Shown: one piece after another, positions 1 through 8,324 of the stretch
How positions within the stretch are numbered: the stretch's first letter is position 1
Layout of the letters: each line of letters begins with the position of its first letter
From: Edaphobacter lichenicola
Lineage (GTDB): Bacteria > Acidobacteriota > Terriglobia > Terriglobales > Acidobacteriaceae
Length of the DNA stretch: 64,000 bases
Direction: 5' to 3'
Assembly (NCBI RefSeq): GCF_014201315.1
Contig: NZ_JACHDY010000001.1
Coordinates: forward strand, 1,178,001-1,242,000
Program-made: the position numbers and the translations under genes
The notes under the pieces: model-generated
What the model saw: only the letters and a program-made list of their open reading frames with translations
What the model was told of the DNA's origin: nothing
The model's database searches: none

Positions 1-112
1 ACGCCTCGTAGACCTTTGCCCGGCTCGCCCGGATCACTCGCGTCAACTCAAGCTTCAAAGCGCTGCTCTCACGCCCATCATCCTTCTTCTGTTCCAGTTC
101 CAGAGTTGCCAT
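1..112 (-). CDS. SRPBCC (AHSA1-like) domain protein, N-terminal part only
   Basis: The minus strand opens with ATG at 112 and runs off the window, leaving 37 codons. After a short polar leader the peptide reads LKLELTRVIRAS followed by RAKVYEA, the usual first strand and helix of SRPBCC/AHSA1 (START-like) ligand-binding proteins. It starts inside the 3' end of the ArsR gene (35-base overlap), and ArsR-SRPBCC pairs of this kind are common and co-transcribed. Such proteins often have unknown small hydrophobic ligands. The family call rests on this short N-terminus and on the neighbour, so it is moderately secure; the specific ligand cannot be told. Confidence 0.7.
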   Translation of the reverse strand, partial: MATLELEQKKDDGRESSALKLELTRVIRASRAKVYEA

Positions 113-458
113 TCCGCACATCCTCTCCCGGCGTCTCCGCCGTCTCCAGGTAATTCTGAAGGGCATCCAACTGGCCCGTCCAGAAGGTTTCGTAGTAGGC
201 AAGCCACTCCTGCGCCGCCCGTAAAGTATCCGCGTTCAACCACACGAACCGGTAGTTGCCCTTCTTCTCCCGCCGAACCAGCTCCGCCCGTTCCAGCACC
301 TGCAGATGCTTCGAAACGGCCGCCAGCGACATGCTGTAGGGCCCAGCAATCTCCCCAACAGTCTTCGCCTCCCGGCTAACATCCCGCAAAATCGCCCGAC
401 GCGTAGCGTCCGACAGAGCATGAAACACAGAATCCAAAGCAACCGTTGATTCAACCAT
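78..458 (-). CDS. ArsR-family winged-helix transcriptional repressor
   Basis: This 126-residue protein has a winged helix-turn-helix at residues 8-80: ALSDATRRAILRDV, then a recognition-helix region with MSLAAVSKHLQVLERAELV and the wing KKGNYRFVWLN. It belongs to the ArsR group that is paired with SRPBCC/AHSA1 proteins, not the Cys-rich metal-sensing group: no cysteine pair is present. The start at 458 is preceded by no Shine-Dalgarno sequence but sits just downstream of a good promoter, so the mRNA may be leaderless. Palindromic half-sites overlapping the start codon suggest autoregulation. It probably controls itself and the SRPBCC gene that overlaps its 3' end. Confidence 0.88.
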   Translation of the reverse strand: MVESTVALDSVFHALSDATRRAILRDVSREAKTVGEIAGPYSMSLAAVSKHLQVLERAELVRREKKGNYRFVWLNADTLRAAQEWLAYYETFWTGQLDALQNYLETAETPGEDVRNGNSGTGTEEG

Positions 459-496
459 GTGGTTGAATATATACGAACACTAAAAACTATTCAACC
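449..496. promoter_or_regulatory. Putative ArsR operator: three inverted GGTTGAAT half-sites
   Basis: ATTCAACC at 449-456 and GGTTGAAT at 461-468 form a perfect 8+4+8 palindrome that covers the ArsR start codon. A third half-site, ATTCAACC, lies at 489-496 and overlaps the -35 box. ArsR dimers bind such dyads, so autorepression is a natural inference. Confidence 0.6.
466..494 (-). promoter_or_regulatory. Promoter of the ArsR gene
   Basis: On the minus strand TTGAAT (494-489) and TATATT (471-466) are separated by 17 bases. The predicted transcription start falls one or two bases before the ATG at 458, which would give a leaderless transcript. Both boxes overlap the candidate operator half-sites. 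Confidence 0.55.
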
Positions 497-578
497 AAAT
501 AATTAAATAGATTGACCACAGCACTAAAAACCACCAGTTCACCTCCGGCTCGTCCAAACGTCCTAAACTGGAAGCACA

Positions 579-1316
579 ATGACTGCAAAGCTCTCCTCGA
601 TCGCCCTCCTGGCCGCTCTAACCACCGCCGCCACCGCCCAAACCACCCCGAAGGCAACAACGACCACCCCGCACCACACCACCACCGCCGCAAAAACCTC
701 CGCCACGCCTCCCAACATCCCCAAGGTAGTCGGCCTCCCCAGACCCCTCTACACGCTCCGGTACATCGACACCAAGATCGGCACCGGCGCACCCGCCGAA
801 GAGCGCAAGTACTACACAGTCCACTACACCGGCTGGCTCACCAACGGCACCAAGTTCGACTCCTCCTTCGACCACCCAGGTGGCGAGCCGATCACCTTCC
901 CCTACGGCGCACACCGCGTCATCATGGGCTGGGACACAGGTTTTCAGGGCATGCATATCGGAGGAAAGCGCCGCCTGTTCGTCCCATACCAGTTGGCCTA
1001 CGGCGAATCTGGCCGTCCCCCCGTCATCCCGGCCAAAGCGGACCTCATCTTCGACGTCGAACTAGTCTCCATGTCCGACACGCCGCCCCAACCCAAGACA
1101 CCTCCTGCCGCACCAACTGCGCCCGAATCCCCTCAAAAGACCGTACCGACTACTCCGTCGACTCCAACCACTCCGACTACTCCGTCGACTCAAACCACCC
1201 CGACAACCCCAACGACTCAAACTACGCCGACAACTCAAACCACCCCAACCACACCAACTGCTCCAAGTACCCCAACCACTCCAACCACCAATCCTCCGCA
1301 CCCTGAGACCCTATAA
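579..1316 (+). CDS. Secreted FKBP-type peptidyl-prolyl cis-trans isomerase with Pro/Thr tail
   Basis: The 245-residue protein starts with a signal peptide (residues 1-20, cleavage after ATA-Q probable), then a Thr-rich spacer, then one FKBP domain at about 55-165. The FKBP signature is seen in YTVHYTGWLTNGTKFDSS, GWDTGFQGMHIGGKRR and LAYGESGRPP, followed by DLIFDVELVSM. After the domain there is a roughly 75-residue low-complexity tail of PTTPSTPTTP-type repeats, likely an extended linker or glycosylation-prone stalk. FKBPs catalyse prolyl isomerisation; export suggests a folding role in the periplasm or at the cell surface. The tail is encoded by short degenerate ACTCCG/ACCCCG repeats and may vary in length between strains. 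Confidence 0.9.
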   Translation: MTAKLSSIALLAALTTAATAQTTPKATTTTPHHTTTAAKTSATPPNIPKVVGLPRPLYTLRYIDTKIGTGAPAEERKYYTVHYTGWLTNGTKFDSSFDHPGGEPITFPYGAHRVIMGWDTGFQGMHIGGKRRLFVPYQLAYGESGRPPVIPAKADLIFDVELVSMSDTPPQPKTPPAAPTAPESPQKTVPTTPSTPTTPTTPSTQTTPTTPTTQTTPTTQTTPTTPTAPSTPTTPTTNPPHPETL

Positions 1317-1360
1317 CCTCATCTGATCCCTAGGAATCCCAAGGACACTCAGAAACCAAT

Positions 1361-3127
1361 ATGTTGGAACGACTTAAACCGCTAGCACCCTACCTCAGGC
1401 GATACTGGAAGAATCTCGCCTGGGGCGGGGTTGCAGTCATCCTCTACAACACCATCAAGGTGCTCATCCCCATCGTCATCGGCCACGCCATCGACGACAT
1501 GCAGCACGGCATCACCGAAACCAAAGTCGTCCACCACACCCTTCGCCTGCTCCTCATCGCGGTCCTCTCCGCGATCTTCCTCTACATCACCCGCCAGGTC
1601 ATCATCGGTGCCTCCCGCGAGATCGAGTTCGACCTCCGCAACGACCTCTTCAGCAACCTTGAGCGCCAGGCCCCCAGCTTCTATCACACCACCCGCACCG
1701 GCGACATCATGGCGCGCACCACCAACGACCTCAACGCCGTCCGCCAGCTCCTCGGCCCTGCGATCATGTACAGCGCTAACACCATCGTCTTCACCGCGGC
1801 CGCGTTGCCCTTCATGTACCGCATCAGCCCCCGGCTCACCTTCTTCGCCTTCGTCCCTCTCCCCATGGCCTCGGTGCTTGTCCAGTACTTCGGCAACCGC
1901 ATCCACCGCCGCTTCGAGCGCATCCAGGCCATGTTCTCCGACATCTCCGCCAAGGCCCAGGAGAACTTCTCCGGCGCCCGCCTCATCCGAGCCTTCGCGC
2001 AGGAAGACGCCGAGATCGACTCCTTCGAGACCGCCAACCTCGAGTACATCAAACGCAGCCTTCATCTCGTCCGCCTCATGGCCATGCTCTGGCCCACGCT
2101 CGAATTCGTCCTCGGCCTCTCGCTGATGATCACACTGCTGGTAGGCGGCCACGAGGTCGTATCCCATCACATCTCCGTAGGCCAGTTCACCTCGTTTAAC
2201 GTCTACATGGTGCAGCTCACCTGGCCCATGATCGCCGTAGGCTGGGTCGTCAACCTCTTCCAGCGCGGCACCGCCTCAGTCGTCCGCATCGACGAGCTCC
2301 TCAAGCAGCAACCAGCCATCACCGATCAGGACGTCACCCCGCAACAACTCCGTCGCTTCGAAGACGCAGAAGAGATCACAGGCGACATCGAGTTCCGCAA
2401 TCTAACCTTCGCCTACCCCGACGCGCCTGCGGTCTTGAAGGACATCAACCTCCGTATCCCCGCCGGATCCTCTCTAGCCATCGTCGGCCCCACGGGCTCC
2501 GGAAAATCAACCCTCGTCGGCCTCATACCACGCCTGCACGACGCAGCTCCCGGCATGGTCCTGGTAGACGGCGAACCCATCCGCTCCTACCCCCTCGCCG
2601 ACATCCGCCGCCAGATCGGCTTCGTCCCGCAAGAGACCTTCCTCTTCTCCGACACCATCCGCCAGAACATCGCCTTCGGCAGACCCGACGCCTCCGAGAA
2701 GCAGATCCAGGACGCAGCCAGCGTCGCGCACATCGGCAACGAGATCCTCGAGTTCCCCAAAGGCTTCGAAACCATGGTAGGCGAGCGCGGAATCACCCTC
2801 TCCGGCGGTCAGAAGCAACGCACCGCCATCGCCCGCGCCATCATCCGCGAGCCACGCATCCTCATCCTCGACGACGCCCTCGCCAGCGTAGACACCTACA
2901 CCGAAGAGCGCATCCTCAACGGCCTCCGTCAAGGCATGGGCACCCGCACCACCATCTTCATCTCCCACCGAATCTCAACCGCCCGCAACGCCGATCAGAT
3001 CGCCGTCCTCGTAGCCGGCCGTATCGCAGAGCTAGGGACCCACGAAGAACTCATCGCGCGCAATGGCTACTACACCAGCCTCTTCGAAAAGCAGCGCCTC
3101 GAAGAAGAACTAGCCGTAGCCACGTAG
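1361..3127 (+). CDS. ABC exporter half-transporter (transmembrane plus ATPase domains)
   Basis: This 588-residue protein joins a six-helix ABC type-1 membrane domain (about 15-310) to an ATPase domain (about 350-575). Walker A is GPTGSGKST at 376-384, the signature LSGGQKQR at 480-487 and Walker B ILILDD at 500-505, followed by an SHR switch histidine. The residue after the Walker B aspartate is Asp where many ABC ATPases have Glu, as in MdlA/YheI-type halves that work as heterodimers with a fully active partner. No partner gene is nearby, so substrate and dimer state are open (lipid, peptide or drug export are all possible). Confidence 0.9.
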   Translation: MLERLKPLAPYLRRYWKNLAWGGVAVILYNTIKVLIPIVIGHAIDDMQHGITETKVVHHTLRLLLIAVLSAIFLYITRQVIIGASREIEFDLRNDLFSNLERQAPSFYHTTRTGDIMARTTNDLNAVRQLLGPAIMYSANTIVFTAAALPFMYRISPRLTFFAFVPLPMASVLVQYFGNRIHRRFERIQAMFSDISAKAQENFSGARLIRAFAQEDAEIDSFETANLEYIKRSLHLVRLMAMLWPTLEFVLGLSLMITLLVGGHEVVSHHISVGQFTSFNVYMVQLTWPMIAVGWVVNLFQRGTASVVRIDELLKQQPAITDQDVTPQQLRRFEDAEEITGDIEFRNLTFAYPDAPAVLKDINLRIPAGSSLAIVGPTGSGKSTLVGLIPRLHDAAPGMVLVDGEPIRSYPLADIRRQIGFVPQETFLFSDTIRQNIAFGRPDASEKQIQDAASVAHIGNEILEFPKGFETMVGERGITLSGGQKQRTAIARAIIREPRILILDDALASVDTYTEERILNGLRQGMGTRTTIFISHRISTARNADQIAVLVAGRIAELGTHEELIARNGYYTSLFEKQRLEEELAVAT

Positions 3128-3128
3128 C

Positions 3129-3265
3129 AGCGAGTTAGCGAGTTAGCGAGTTAGCTAGTCAGCATGTTGGCAAATTCAGCATATTGGCAAACGCGATTCG
3201 TCTTCTCGTCAGGCTCACAGCTAACTAGCTGACTTGCTGACTAGCTAACTCGCTGACTCGCTGAG
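3129..3265. repeat. Imperfect long inverted repeat built of GAGTTAGC-like units
   Basis: Between two convergent genes, an 18-base arm at 3147-3164 is perfectly complementary to 3235-3252, and the pairing continues outward with few mismatches. The outer flanks are runs of 10-bp units such as AGTTAGCG on the left and GCTGACTC-like units on the right. The loop holds two TTGGCAAA/C words. It could act as a bidirectional transcription stop, but there is no T-tract, so it may instead be a repeat element. Confidence 0.65.
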
Positions 3266-3267
3266 CC

Positions 3268-3741
3268 TCAAGCCGACCAACCCGAAGCCGCAGCCTCGCC
3301 AGCAGGCGCATACACCTCCGCCTGCGGAACAAACCGCTCCTCCCGCGTCCGCAGCTCTCTCGGCAGCACCTTGCCGGCCTCCGGATCGCGTGCCACTACC
3401 ATCCATGCCTGACGAACATTGCGAACAAACCCAATCACCTCTTCAAACTGCTCCTTCGACTCCAGATGCGACGCCTCCAGTGTCATCGTGAACATCGTCG
3501 CGTAGAAGTCTGCCAGCGAAGCAGCCACCGTTCCACCCAGATCCGGACGCAGCCGCGCCTGAAGATACGTCAGGATATCCAGCACCTTCTTCACCGCGAT
3601 GCGCCGCCCCCGAACGTCGTCCTCCTCCACACACTGCATCGCCCGATAAAGAAACCGAACCGTACCATCGTAAAGCGCAACGATCTGCTCGACTCCGGTT
3701 GCGCCCGCCAAAGACTGCTGCTGATAGTTTCTTTCGCTCAT
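3268..3741 (-). CDS. fliS: Flagellar chaperone FliS
   Basis: FliS binds the C-terminal end of cytoplasmic flagellin and keeps it from polymerising before export. The 157-residue protein begins MSERNYQQQSLAGAT and has the helical core VEQIVALYDGTVRFLYRAM, then KKVLDILTYLQARL, typical of the family. A further in-frame ATG lies 17 codons upstream, inside fliD, but the start at 3741 comes 4 bases after the fliD stop and fits known FliS N-termini. The C-terminal 35-40 residues (after about 120) are an extension rich in Arg, Glu and Ala beyond the usual FliS core of about 130 residues. It is translated right after fliD, the usual arrangement. Confidence 0.92.
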   Translation of the reverse strand: MSERNYQQQSLAGATGVEQIVALYDGTVRFLYRAMQCVEEDDVRGRRIAVKKVLDILTYLQARLRPDLGGTVAASLADFYATMFTMTLEASHLESKEQFEEVIGFVRNVRQAWMVVARDPEAGKVLPRELRTREERFVPQAEVYAPAGEAAASGWSA

Positions 3742-3745
3742 TGAT

Positions 3746-5116
3746 TTATCTCGGATTCTGGTTGAAGCCGGTAACGGCGCTGTAAATCTCATTCACCTGG
3801 TTCAGTTGGCTGGGAATGGACTGCAGGATCTGGTTCGCAGCATTCAGCTCATTCGTAAGCTGTGTCTTCTGCTCCGACAGCAATGTATTTTCGTTAGTGA
3901 TGTCTGCATTCAGCGCCTTCTCCTGTGCTGCATTCTGCTGCTGCGCAAGATAGATCGCGCCATTGGGAGCCTGCGTGCCGAGATTATTCACCGCCGTTGT
4001 GAGCGTCTGGCCGAAGCTGCCTGAATTCTGAAAAAACCCGGTAACGTCGGAGAGATTCGAACTGAGCGCGCTGGTGAGCGTACTCGAGTCCAGCGTCAGA
4101 GTCCCGTCATTGTTCATACTGATTCCCAACTGGCCAAAATTGTTGATCGAGCCGCTCGCCGACCCTCCGAAGAGCGCCCCTGTAAGCTGGCTCTGCAACT
4201 GAGCCAATATCGGACTCCCCAGAAGAGCTGGAGCAGTGCCAGTAGAGCTATTCGTCTCCTCGGTATTAATGTCCTTGATCACCGTGTTATAGGCGGAGAC
4301 GAAGTTACTCACAGCCGTTCCTATGTCTGTCGTGTTGTCGGTAACCTGCACTTGTACCTGCGTTCCCGGAGAGGCAGACGAAAGCAGCTGAAAGGTCACC
4401 CCGGAGATCGCTCCGGTCACCGTGTTGGACGGACTCGTGACCTGAACTCCATCCAAGGTTATTTGAGCGTCTTGTCCCTGCTGGCCGCTATTGGGAGGAC
4501 CTGGAAACGTTATGCTGGTGCCACCATCGGCCAGGGTGCTGGTGATGGTGGCCAGCTGTCCAGCCGCACCGCTGGTTCCGCTTACAAGCGAGAGCCGCGA
4601 CCCGGAAGAATCCGTAATCACACTCGCTTTGACACCGATGGCAGCCGAGTTGATCGCGGAAGCCAGGCCCGTAAGCGTATTGCTGCCGCTGGTGCCGGTG
4701 TCAAACACTTTGCCCTGAATCGTCACGGTGCCGGTAAGGGTATCGCTGGCACTCGGAATCGCGGTCGAAACATCTGATGAGGTCTGCGCCAATTGGGTAA
4801 TCGTGACCGTGTGACTACCGGCCACAGCCGACGAACCGGCAGAGGTGAGACTTAACAAATCGGTATTAGAACTCGATCCCAACTTCTCCGCAAAGACTCC
4901 GTTAAAATCCGTAAGCGCCTGCAAGGCTGTCGTGAGGCTTCCAAGGTCAGTCCCAAGCCCGCTGAAGACCGTATCCTGGGCCTTTAACGTAGTCAGTTGA
5001 TTATTCCACGGAGTTTCAATCGCCTGTTCCGACGCCTGAATCGCCGTGACGGTTGACGCTACGTCAAACCCCTGGCCGCTCGTCGCCGATCCGAAACTTA
5101 ATCCAACTGTACCCAT
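3746..5116 (-). CDS. fliD: Flagellar filament-capping protein FliD (HAP2)
   Basis: FliD forms the cap under which flagellin monomers fold at the filament tip. The 456-residue protein shows the FliD N-domain (FGSATSGQGFDVASTVTAIQ and a coiled region to about 90) and the C-domain with LQSQLTGALFG, NFGQLGISMNNDGTLTLD and a terminal coiled coil (about 370-450) ending in NEIYSAVTGFN. The start at 5116 is chosen because GGAAG lies 6 bases upstream; 13 further codons upstream lack similarity. It is followed by fliS and preceded by fliC on the same strand, giving a late flagellar block. Confidence 0.93.
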   Translation of the reverse strand: MGTVGLSFGSATSGQGFDVASTVTAIQASEQAIETPWNNQLTTLKAQDTVFSGLGTDLGSLTTALQALTDFNGVFAEKLGSSSNTDLLSLTSAGSSAVAGSHTVTITQLAQTSSDVSTAIPSASDTLTGTVTIQGKVFDTGTSGSNTLTGLASAINSAAIGVKASVITDSSGSRLSLVSGTSGAAGQLATITSTLADGGTSITFPGPPNSGQQGQDAQITLDGVQVTSPSNTVTGAISGVTFQLLSSASPGTQVQVQVTDNTTDIGTAVSNFVSAYNTVIKDINTEETNSSTGTAPALLGSPILAQLQSQLTGALFGGSASGSINNFGQLGISMNNDGTLTLDSSTLTSALSSNLSDVTGFFQNSGSFGQTLTTAVNNLGTQAPNGAIYLAQQQNAAQEKALNADITNENTLLSEQKTQLTNELNAANQILQSIPSQLNQVNEIYSAVTGFNQNPR

Positions 5117-5269
5117 GTCATCTTCCCGCTTTCCTACACGGCAATAAGCAATCACCGAGCCAGCCTGACGGCCCGTGAATTAGAGATCTCTAAGCGTGAT
5201 CATCGGAGGCCCATAACCGAAGAAGCGGCGACCGGACCATCTCATCCGGCCGCCGCCTGCTTCCACGTC

Positions 5270-6115
5270 TTACTGCAGCAGTTTCAGAATCTCCTGCTGC
5301 ACGCTGTTGGCCTGGGCCAAAGCGCTGATACCGGTCTGGCTCAGCACCTGGAACTTCGCCAGATCGCTGGTCGCCTGACCGTAGTTGGTCGAACGGATGC
5401 TGCTCTCAGCAGACGAGAGATTCACCTCTTCGGTGCTTGCAACGTTCGCAGCGGCGTTCAACTGGTTGATGTTCGCGCCGATCGCACCACGCTGGTTCGA
5501 CACGTCGGTGATAGCAGAGTTCACCGCAGCCAGAGCAGCAGCCGCGCCCGTCACCAGGGACAAGCCGGAGAGAGTCGCTCCCGCACCGCCTCCGGTTGCC
5601 GTACCGACACTCGCTGTGGTCAACGCACCGGTCGTAGCAGCAATCGTCGTAGTTCCGGTTGCCGTCCCGTCGGTCACGACGAAGTTCGTCGCAGCTGCCG
5701 AGAAGACCGCGTTGCTGTTGAAGTTTGTAGCCGTGCCGATATTGCCAATTTCAGTAACGATGCTTTGAAACTCCGTATTCGCCGCAGTCGTCTGAGCAGC
5801 CGTCAAGCCGCCGTTCTGCGCCTCGGTCGCCAGCGTCGTCGCCCGGTCCAGCAGGTTCGTCACCTGCGACAGAGCGCCATCAGCGGTCTGCAGCAAGCCA
5901 ACACCGTTCTGGGCATTCTGGGCCGACTGGGTCAGAGCCGCTTCGTTGGCATGAAGACCGTCAGCAACCGAAAGGCCGGCCGCGTCGTCCGCCCCGCTGT
6001 TGATGCGAGAGCCAGAAGAGAGCTGTTGAAGGACATTCTGGAGACTGCCCTGTGTCTGGTTGAGGTTGTTCTCTGCATAGGTTGCTGCAACGTTGGTAAG
6101 AATGCCCAAGGACAT
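5270..6115 (-). CDS. fliC: Flagellin
   Basis: Flagellin is the filament subunit. The 281-residue protein has the conserved D0/D1 N-terminal part (NVLQQLSSGSRINSGADDAAGLSVADGL, here split as in the family) and the C-terminal helix NVASTEEVNLSSAESSIRS through LQTAD-type repeats to ILKLLQ. The central variable region (about 130-200) is short and rich in Thr, Ala and Gly, so the D2/D3 outer domains are almost absent. A sigma-28-type promoter lies 137 bases upstream. The gene is divergent from flbD-motA-motB and followed by fliD-fliS. Confidence 0.95.
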   Translation of the reverse strand: MSLGILTNVAATYAENNLNQTQGSLQNVLQQLSSGSRINSGADDAAGLSVADGLHANEAALTQSAQNAQNGVGLLQTADGALSQVTNLLDRATTLATEAQNGGLTAAQTTAANTEFQSIVTEIGNIGTATNFNSNAVFSAAATNFVVTDGTATGTTTIAATTGALTTASVGTATGGGAGATLSGLSLVTGAAAALAAVNSAITDVSNQRGAIGANINQLNAAANVASTEEVNLSSAESSIRSTNYGQATSDLAKFQVLSQTGISALAQANSVQQEILKLLQ

Positions 6116-6251
6116 GGGTAAACGCTCCTGTACTGCTCGGTTTGAGTTACCGCGACGCCAGTCCCGGGTGTCCGACCGGCGAACTCACCGCCCTGCCGAA
6201 GCAGTCTGTGAGATCCGGTTCACCAAGCGGTAGGCTCCGCGTTCAAACCCC

Positions 6252-6278
6252 TCATCGGCGTCCTCCGCCCCGACTTTA
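6252..6278 (-). promoter_or_regulatory. Sigma-28 (FliA)-type promoter for flagellin
   Basis: On the minus strand TAAA (6278-6275) is followed by 15 bases and GCCGATGA (6259-6252). This matches the FliA consensus TAAA-N15-GCCGATAA with one mismatch. The start of fliC at 6115 leaves a leader of roughly 130 bases. Confidence 0.8.
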
Positions 6279-6380
6279 CGCAAATCTCATTTCGCTCCAC
6301 CGTCACAGTCACCTGCCTCCCGCTCCCTATTGACCGCTACTTCCCTGCCGATGAGACATCTGGGAGGAGTCCTTAAACAC

Positions 6381-6671
6381 ATGATCGAACTGACACGCCT
6401 CAACGGTAGTCCTCTCGCCGTAAACTGCGACCTCATCAAATACGCCGAAGCCTCACCCGACACCGTCCTCACCTTAATCACCGGCGAAAAGCTCATCGTC
6501 CTCGAGCCCTGCAGCCAGGTCTCGCAGCTCACCCTCGAGTTCCGCGCCGCCGTCCTTCGCCAGGCCTGGCCCGAGGCCGCACCGGCTCTCATCGCAAGAT
6601 CCGCGCACGACGCCGACCAGCAGCTTCGCAACGCAGACAAGAATCAAGACCGCAAAGCCTCTCACGAATAA
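6381..6671 (+). CDS. flbD: Flagellar protein FlbD-like (small, MotA-associated)
   Basis: The 96-residue protein starts MIELTRLNGSPLAVNCDLI and contains TVLTLITGEKLIVLE, the compact beta-rich core typical of the small FlbD/SwrD-type protein found just upstream of motA in many phyla, including Bacillus, where it supports motor torque. It is not the Caulobacter sigma-54 regulator that shares the name. ATG at 6381 is used because family members begin MIELTRLNG; upstream in-frame ATGs at 6330 and 6351 have no matching sequence. A GGGAGGAG motif lies about 10 bases before the start. The C-terminal 30 residues are a charged extension. It is 27 bases upstream of motA. Confidence 0.82.
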   Translation: MIELTRLNGSPLAVNCDLIKYAEASPDTVLTLITGEKLIVLEPCSQVSQLTLEFRAAVLRQAWPEAAPALIARSAHDADQQLRNADKNQDRKASHE

Positions 6672-6698
6672 TCAACTTCACCCTGGAAGAGGAGACCC

Positions 6699-7484
6699 AT
6701 GGACATCGCCAGCATTGGTGGCATCGCTCTCGCCCTCATCGGCATTCTCGCCGGCATGATGGTCGAAGGCGGCAGCATCGCCCAGATCACCCAGCCCACC
6801 GCGGCCATGATCGTCATCGGGGGCACACTCGGCGCCGTCATGCTCCAGTTTCCGATGAACATCTTCCTCGCCGCCATCAAGGCCGCCGCAAAAGTCTTCC
6901 TCCACAAAGGATCGAACGGCGAAGCCACGCTCGCTCAAATCGTAGCCTTCGCCAACAAGGCCCGCAGAAGCGGCATCGTCTCCCTCGACGCCGACCTCTC
7001 CACCGTCACCGATCCCTTTCTCCGCCAGGCTCTCATGCTCGCCGTCGACGGCACCGAACCCTCCGAAGTCCGCAAGATCATGCAGCTCGAGCTCGACAAC
7101 AAATCCGAGATCGAAGAAAAGATCCCCGCTGTCTTCGAGGCCGCCGGCGGTTACTCTCCCACAGTCGGCATCATCGGCGCGGTCCTTGGACTCATCCAGG
7201 TCATGAAGAACCTCTCCAACATCGATGAGGTCGGCCGCGGCATCGCCGTCGCCTTCGTCGCCACCATCTACGGCGTCGCCATGGCAAACCTCATCTGCCT
7301 TCCCGCCGCAGGCAAGCTCAAATTCCGTCACCGCGAAGAACAGATGATCAAAGAGATGATGCTCGAAGGCGTCATCTCTATCCTCGAAGGCATGAACCCA
7401 CGCATGATCGAGACCAAGCTCCGCACCTACCTCTTCGACTCGCATCCACCCAAACCCGGCAAAGCCACAGAGGTTGGCGCATGA
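6699..7484 (+). CDS. motA: Flagellar motor stator protein MotA
   Basis: MotA and MotB form the ion-conducting stator that drives flagellar rotation. The 261-residue protein has four membrane segments (about 5-25, 30-52, 150-170, 185-207), a large cytoplasmic loop with charged residues for rotor contact, and the conserved TVGIIGAVLGLIQVM segment of helix 3. The ribosome binding site AGAGGAG stands 7 bases before ATG. Its stop overlaps the motB start by ATGA, so the two are translationally coupled. Sequence alone does not settle whether protons or sodium ions are used. Confidence 0.95.
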   Translation: MDIASIGGIALALIGILAGMMVEGGSIAQITQPTAAMIVIGGTLGAVMLQFPMNIFLAAIKAAAKVFLHKGSNGEATLAQIVAFANKARRSGIVSLDADLSTVTDPFLRQALMLAVDGTEPSEVRKIMQLELDNKSEIEEKIPAVFEAAGGYSPTVGIIGAVLGLIQVMKNLSNIDEVGRGIAVAFVATIYGVAMANLICLPAAGKLKFRHREEQMIKEMMLEGVISILEGMNPRMIETKLRTYLFDSHPPKPGKATEVGA

Positions 7485-8254
7485 GCAAAAAGAAACATCC
7501 CGAACACGTCAACCACGAGCGCTGGCTGGTCTCTTACGCAGACTTCATCACGCTGCTCTTCGCCTTCTTCGTCGTCCTCTTCGCCTCCAGCCAGTCGGAC
7601 AAGAAGAAGCAGCTCAAGCTCTCCGAGGCCATGCAGACCGCCTTCACCCCCCTCGGCACCTTCGACGCCCACTCGAAGACGCCGCCGCTCACCGACATCA
7701 ACGCCTCCGCCATCACCAACTCCATCCCCTCGCCGATCGTGCGTCCCCTCCCCGCAGCGAGCAGCACAGAGAGCCCACAGGAAACGTTGGAAGAGACCGA
7801 AGCCCGCCTGCGCAAACTCATCGCCGAACAGGTCGCCGCCGGTGGCATCCCTCCCGGCGGCATCGCCATGCGCATCACCCCCGATGGCCTCGTCATCTCC
7901 CTTCACGAAGCCGGCTTCTTCCCCTCCGGCTCCGCAGAGGTCCGCCCGGCATCGATCCCCATGATCTCGATCCTCGCCAACACACTGCCAGTTGGCCCAC
8001 TCCGCGTCGAAGGCCACACCGACAACGTTCCCATTCACACCGTGCAGTTCGCCAGCAACTGGGAGCTCTCCACCGCACGCTCCACCGCCATCGCGCGCCT
8101 GCTCCTCGAACACGGCCCCATCGACCCCGCCAACCTCGCCGCCGCCGGCTACGCCGAGTTTCACCCCGTCGCCAGCAACGACACCGAAGACGGACGCACC
8201 CAGAACCGCCGAGTCGACATCATCCTCTTGCGAAAGCAGGCAGCTTCACAATAA
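7481..8254 (+). CDS. motB: Flagellar motor stator protein MotB
   Basis: This 257-residue protein anchors the stator to peptidoglycan. A short cytoplasmic N-terminus leads to one membrane helix (about 16-36) carrying the ion-binding aspartate Asp21 in SYADFITLLFAFF. A linker/plug region follows, then an OmpA-like peptidoglycan-binding domain (about 130-255) with RVEGHTDNVPIHT, ELSTARSTAI and DGRTQNRRVDI. The ATGA overlap with motA is the usual operon layout. Confidence 0.95.
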   Translation: MSKKKHPEHVNHERWLVSYADFITLLFAFFVVLFASSQSDKKKQLKLSEAMQTAFTPLGTFDAHSKTPPLTDINASAITNSIPSPIVRPLPAASSTESPQETLEETEARLRKLIAEQVAAGGIPPGGIAMRITPDGLVISLHEAGFFPSGSAEVRPASIPMISILANTLPVGPLRVEGHTDNVPIHTVQFASNWELSTARSTAIARLLLEHGPIDPANLAAAGYAEFHPVASNDTEDGRTQNRRVDIILLRKQAASQ

Positions 8255-8324
8255 CCAGCTTCCAACAAAGTGACCATGTCCGAAAATCGCGAGTTTGCGC
8301 CTCTCATCATGAGAGACTTCGTAC

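Noticed and set aside
1140-1300. Short repeated ACTCCG/ACCCCG units resembling a repeat array
   Set aside because: They encode the Pro/Thr tail of the FKBP in frame; not a CRISPR or satellite.
6160-6260. tRNA-like patch with GTTCAAACCCC
   Set aside because: No acceptor stem or anticodon arm can be paired around it; it overlaps the sigma-28 promoter region.
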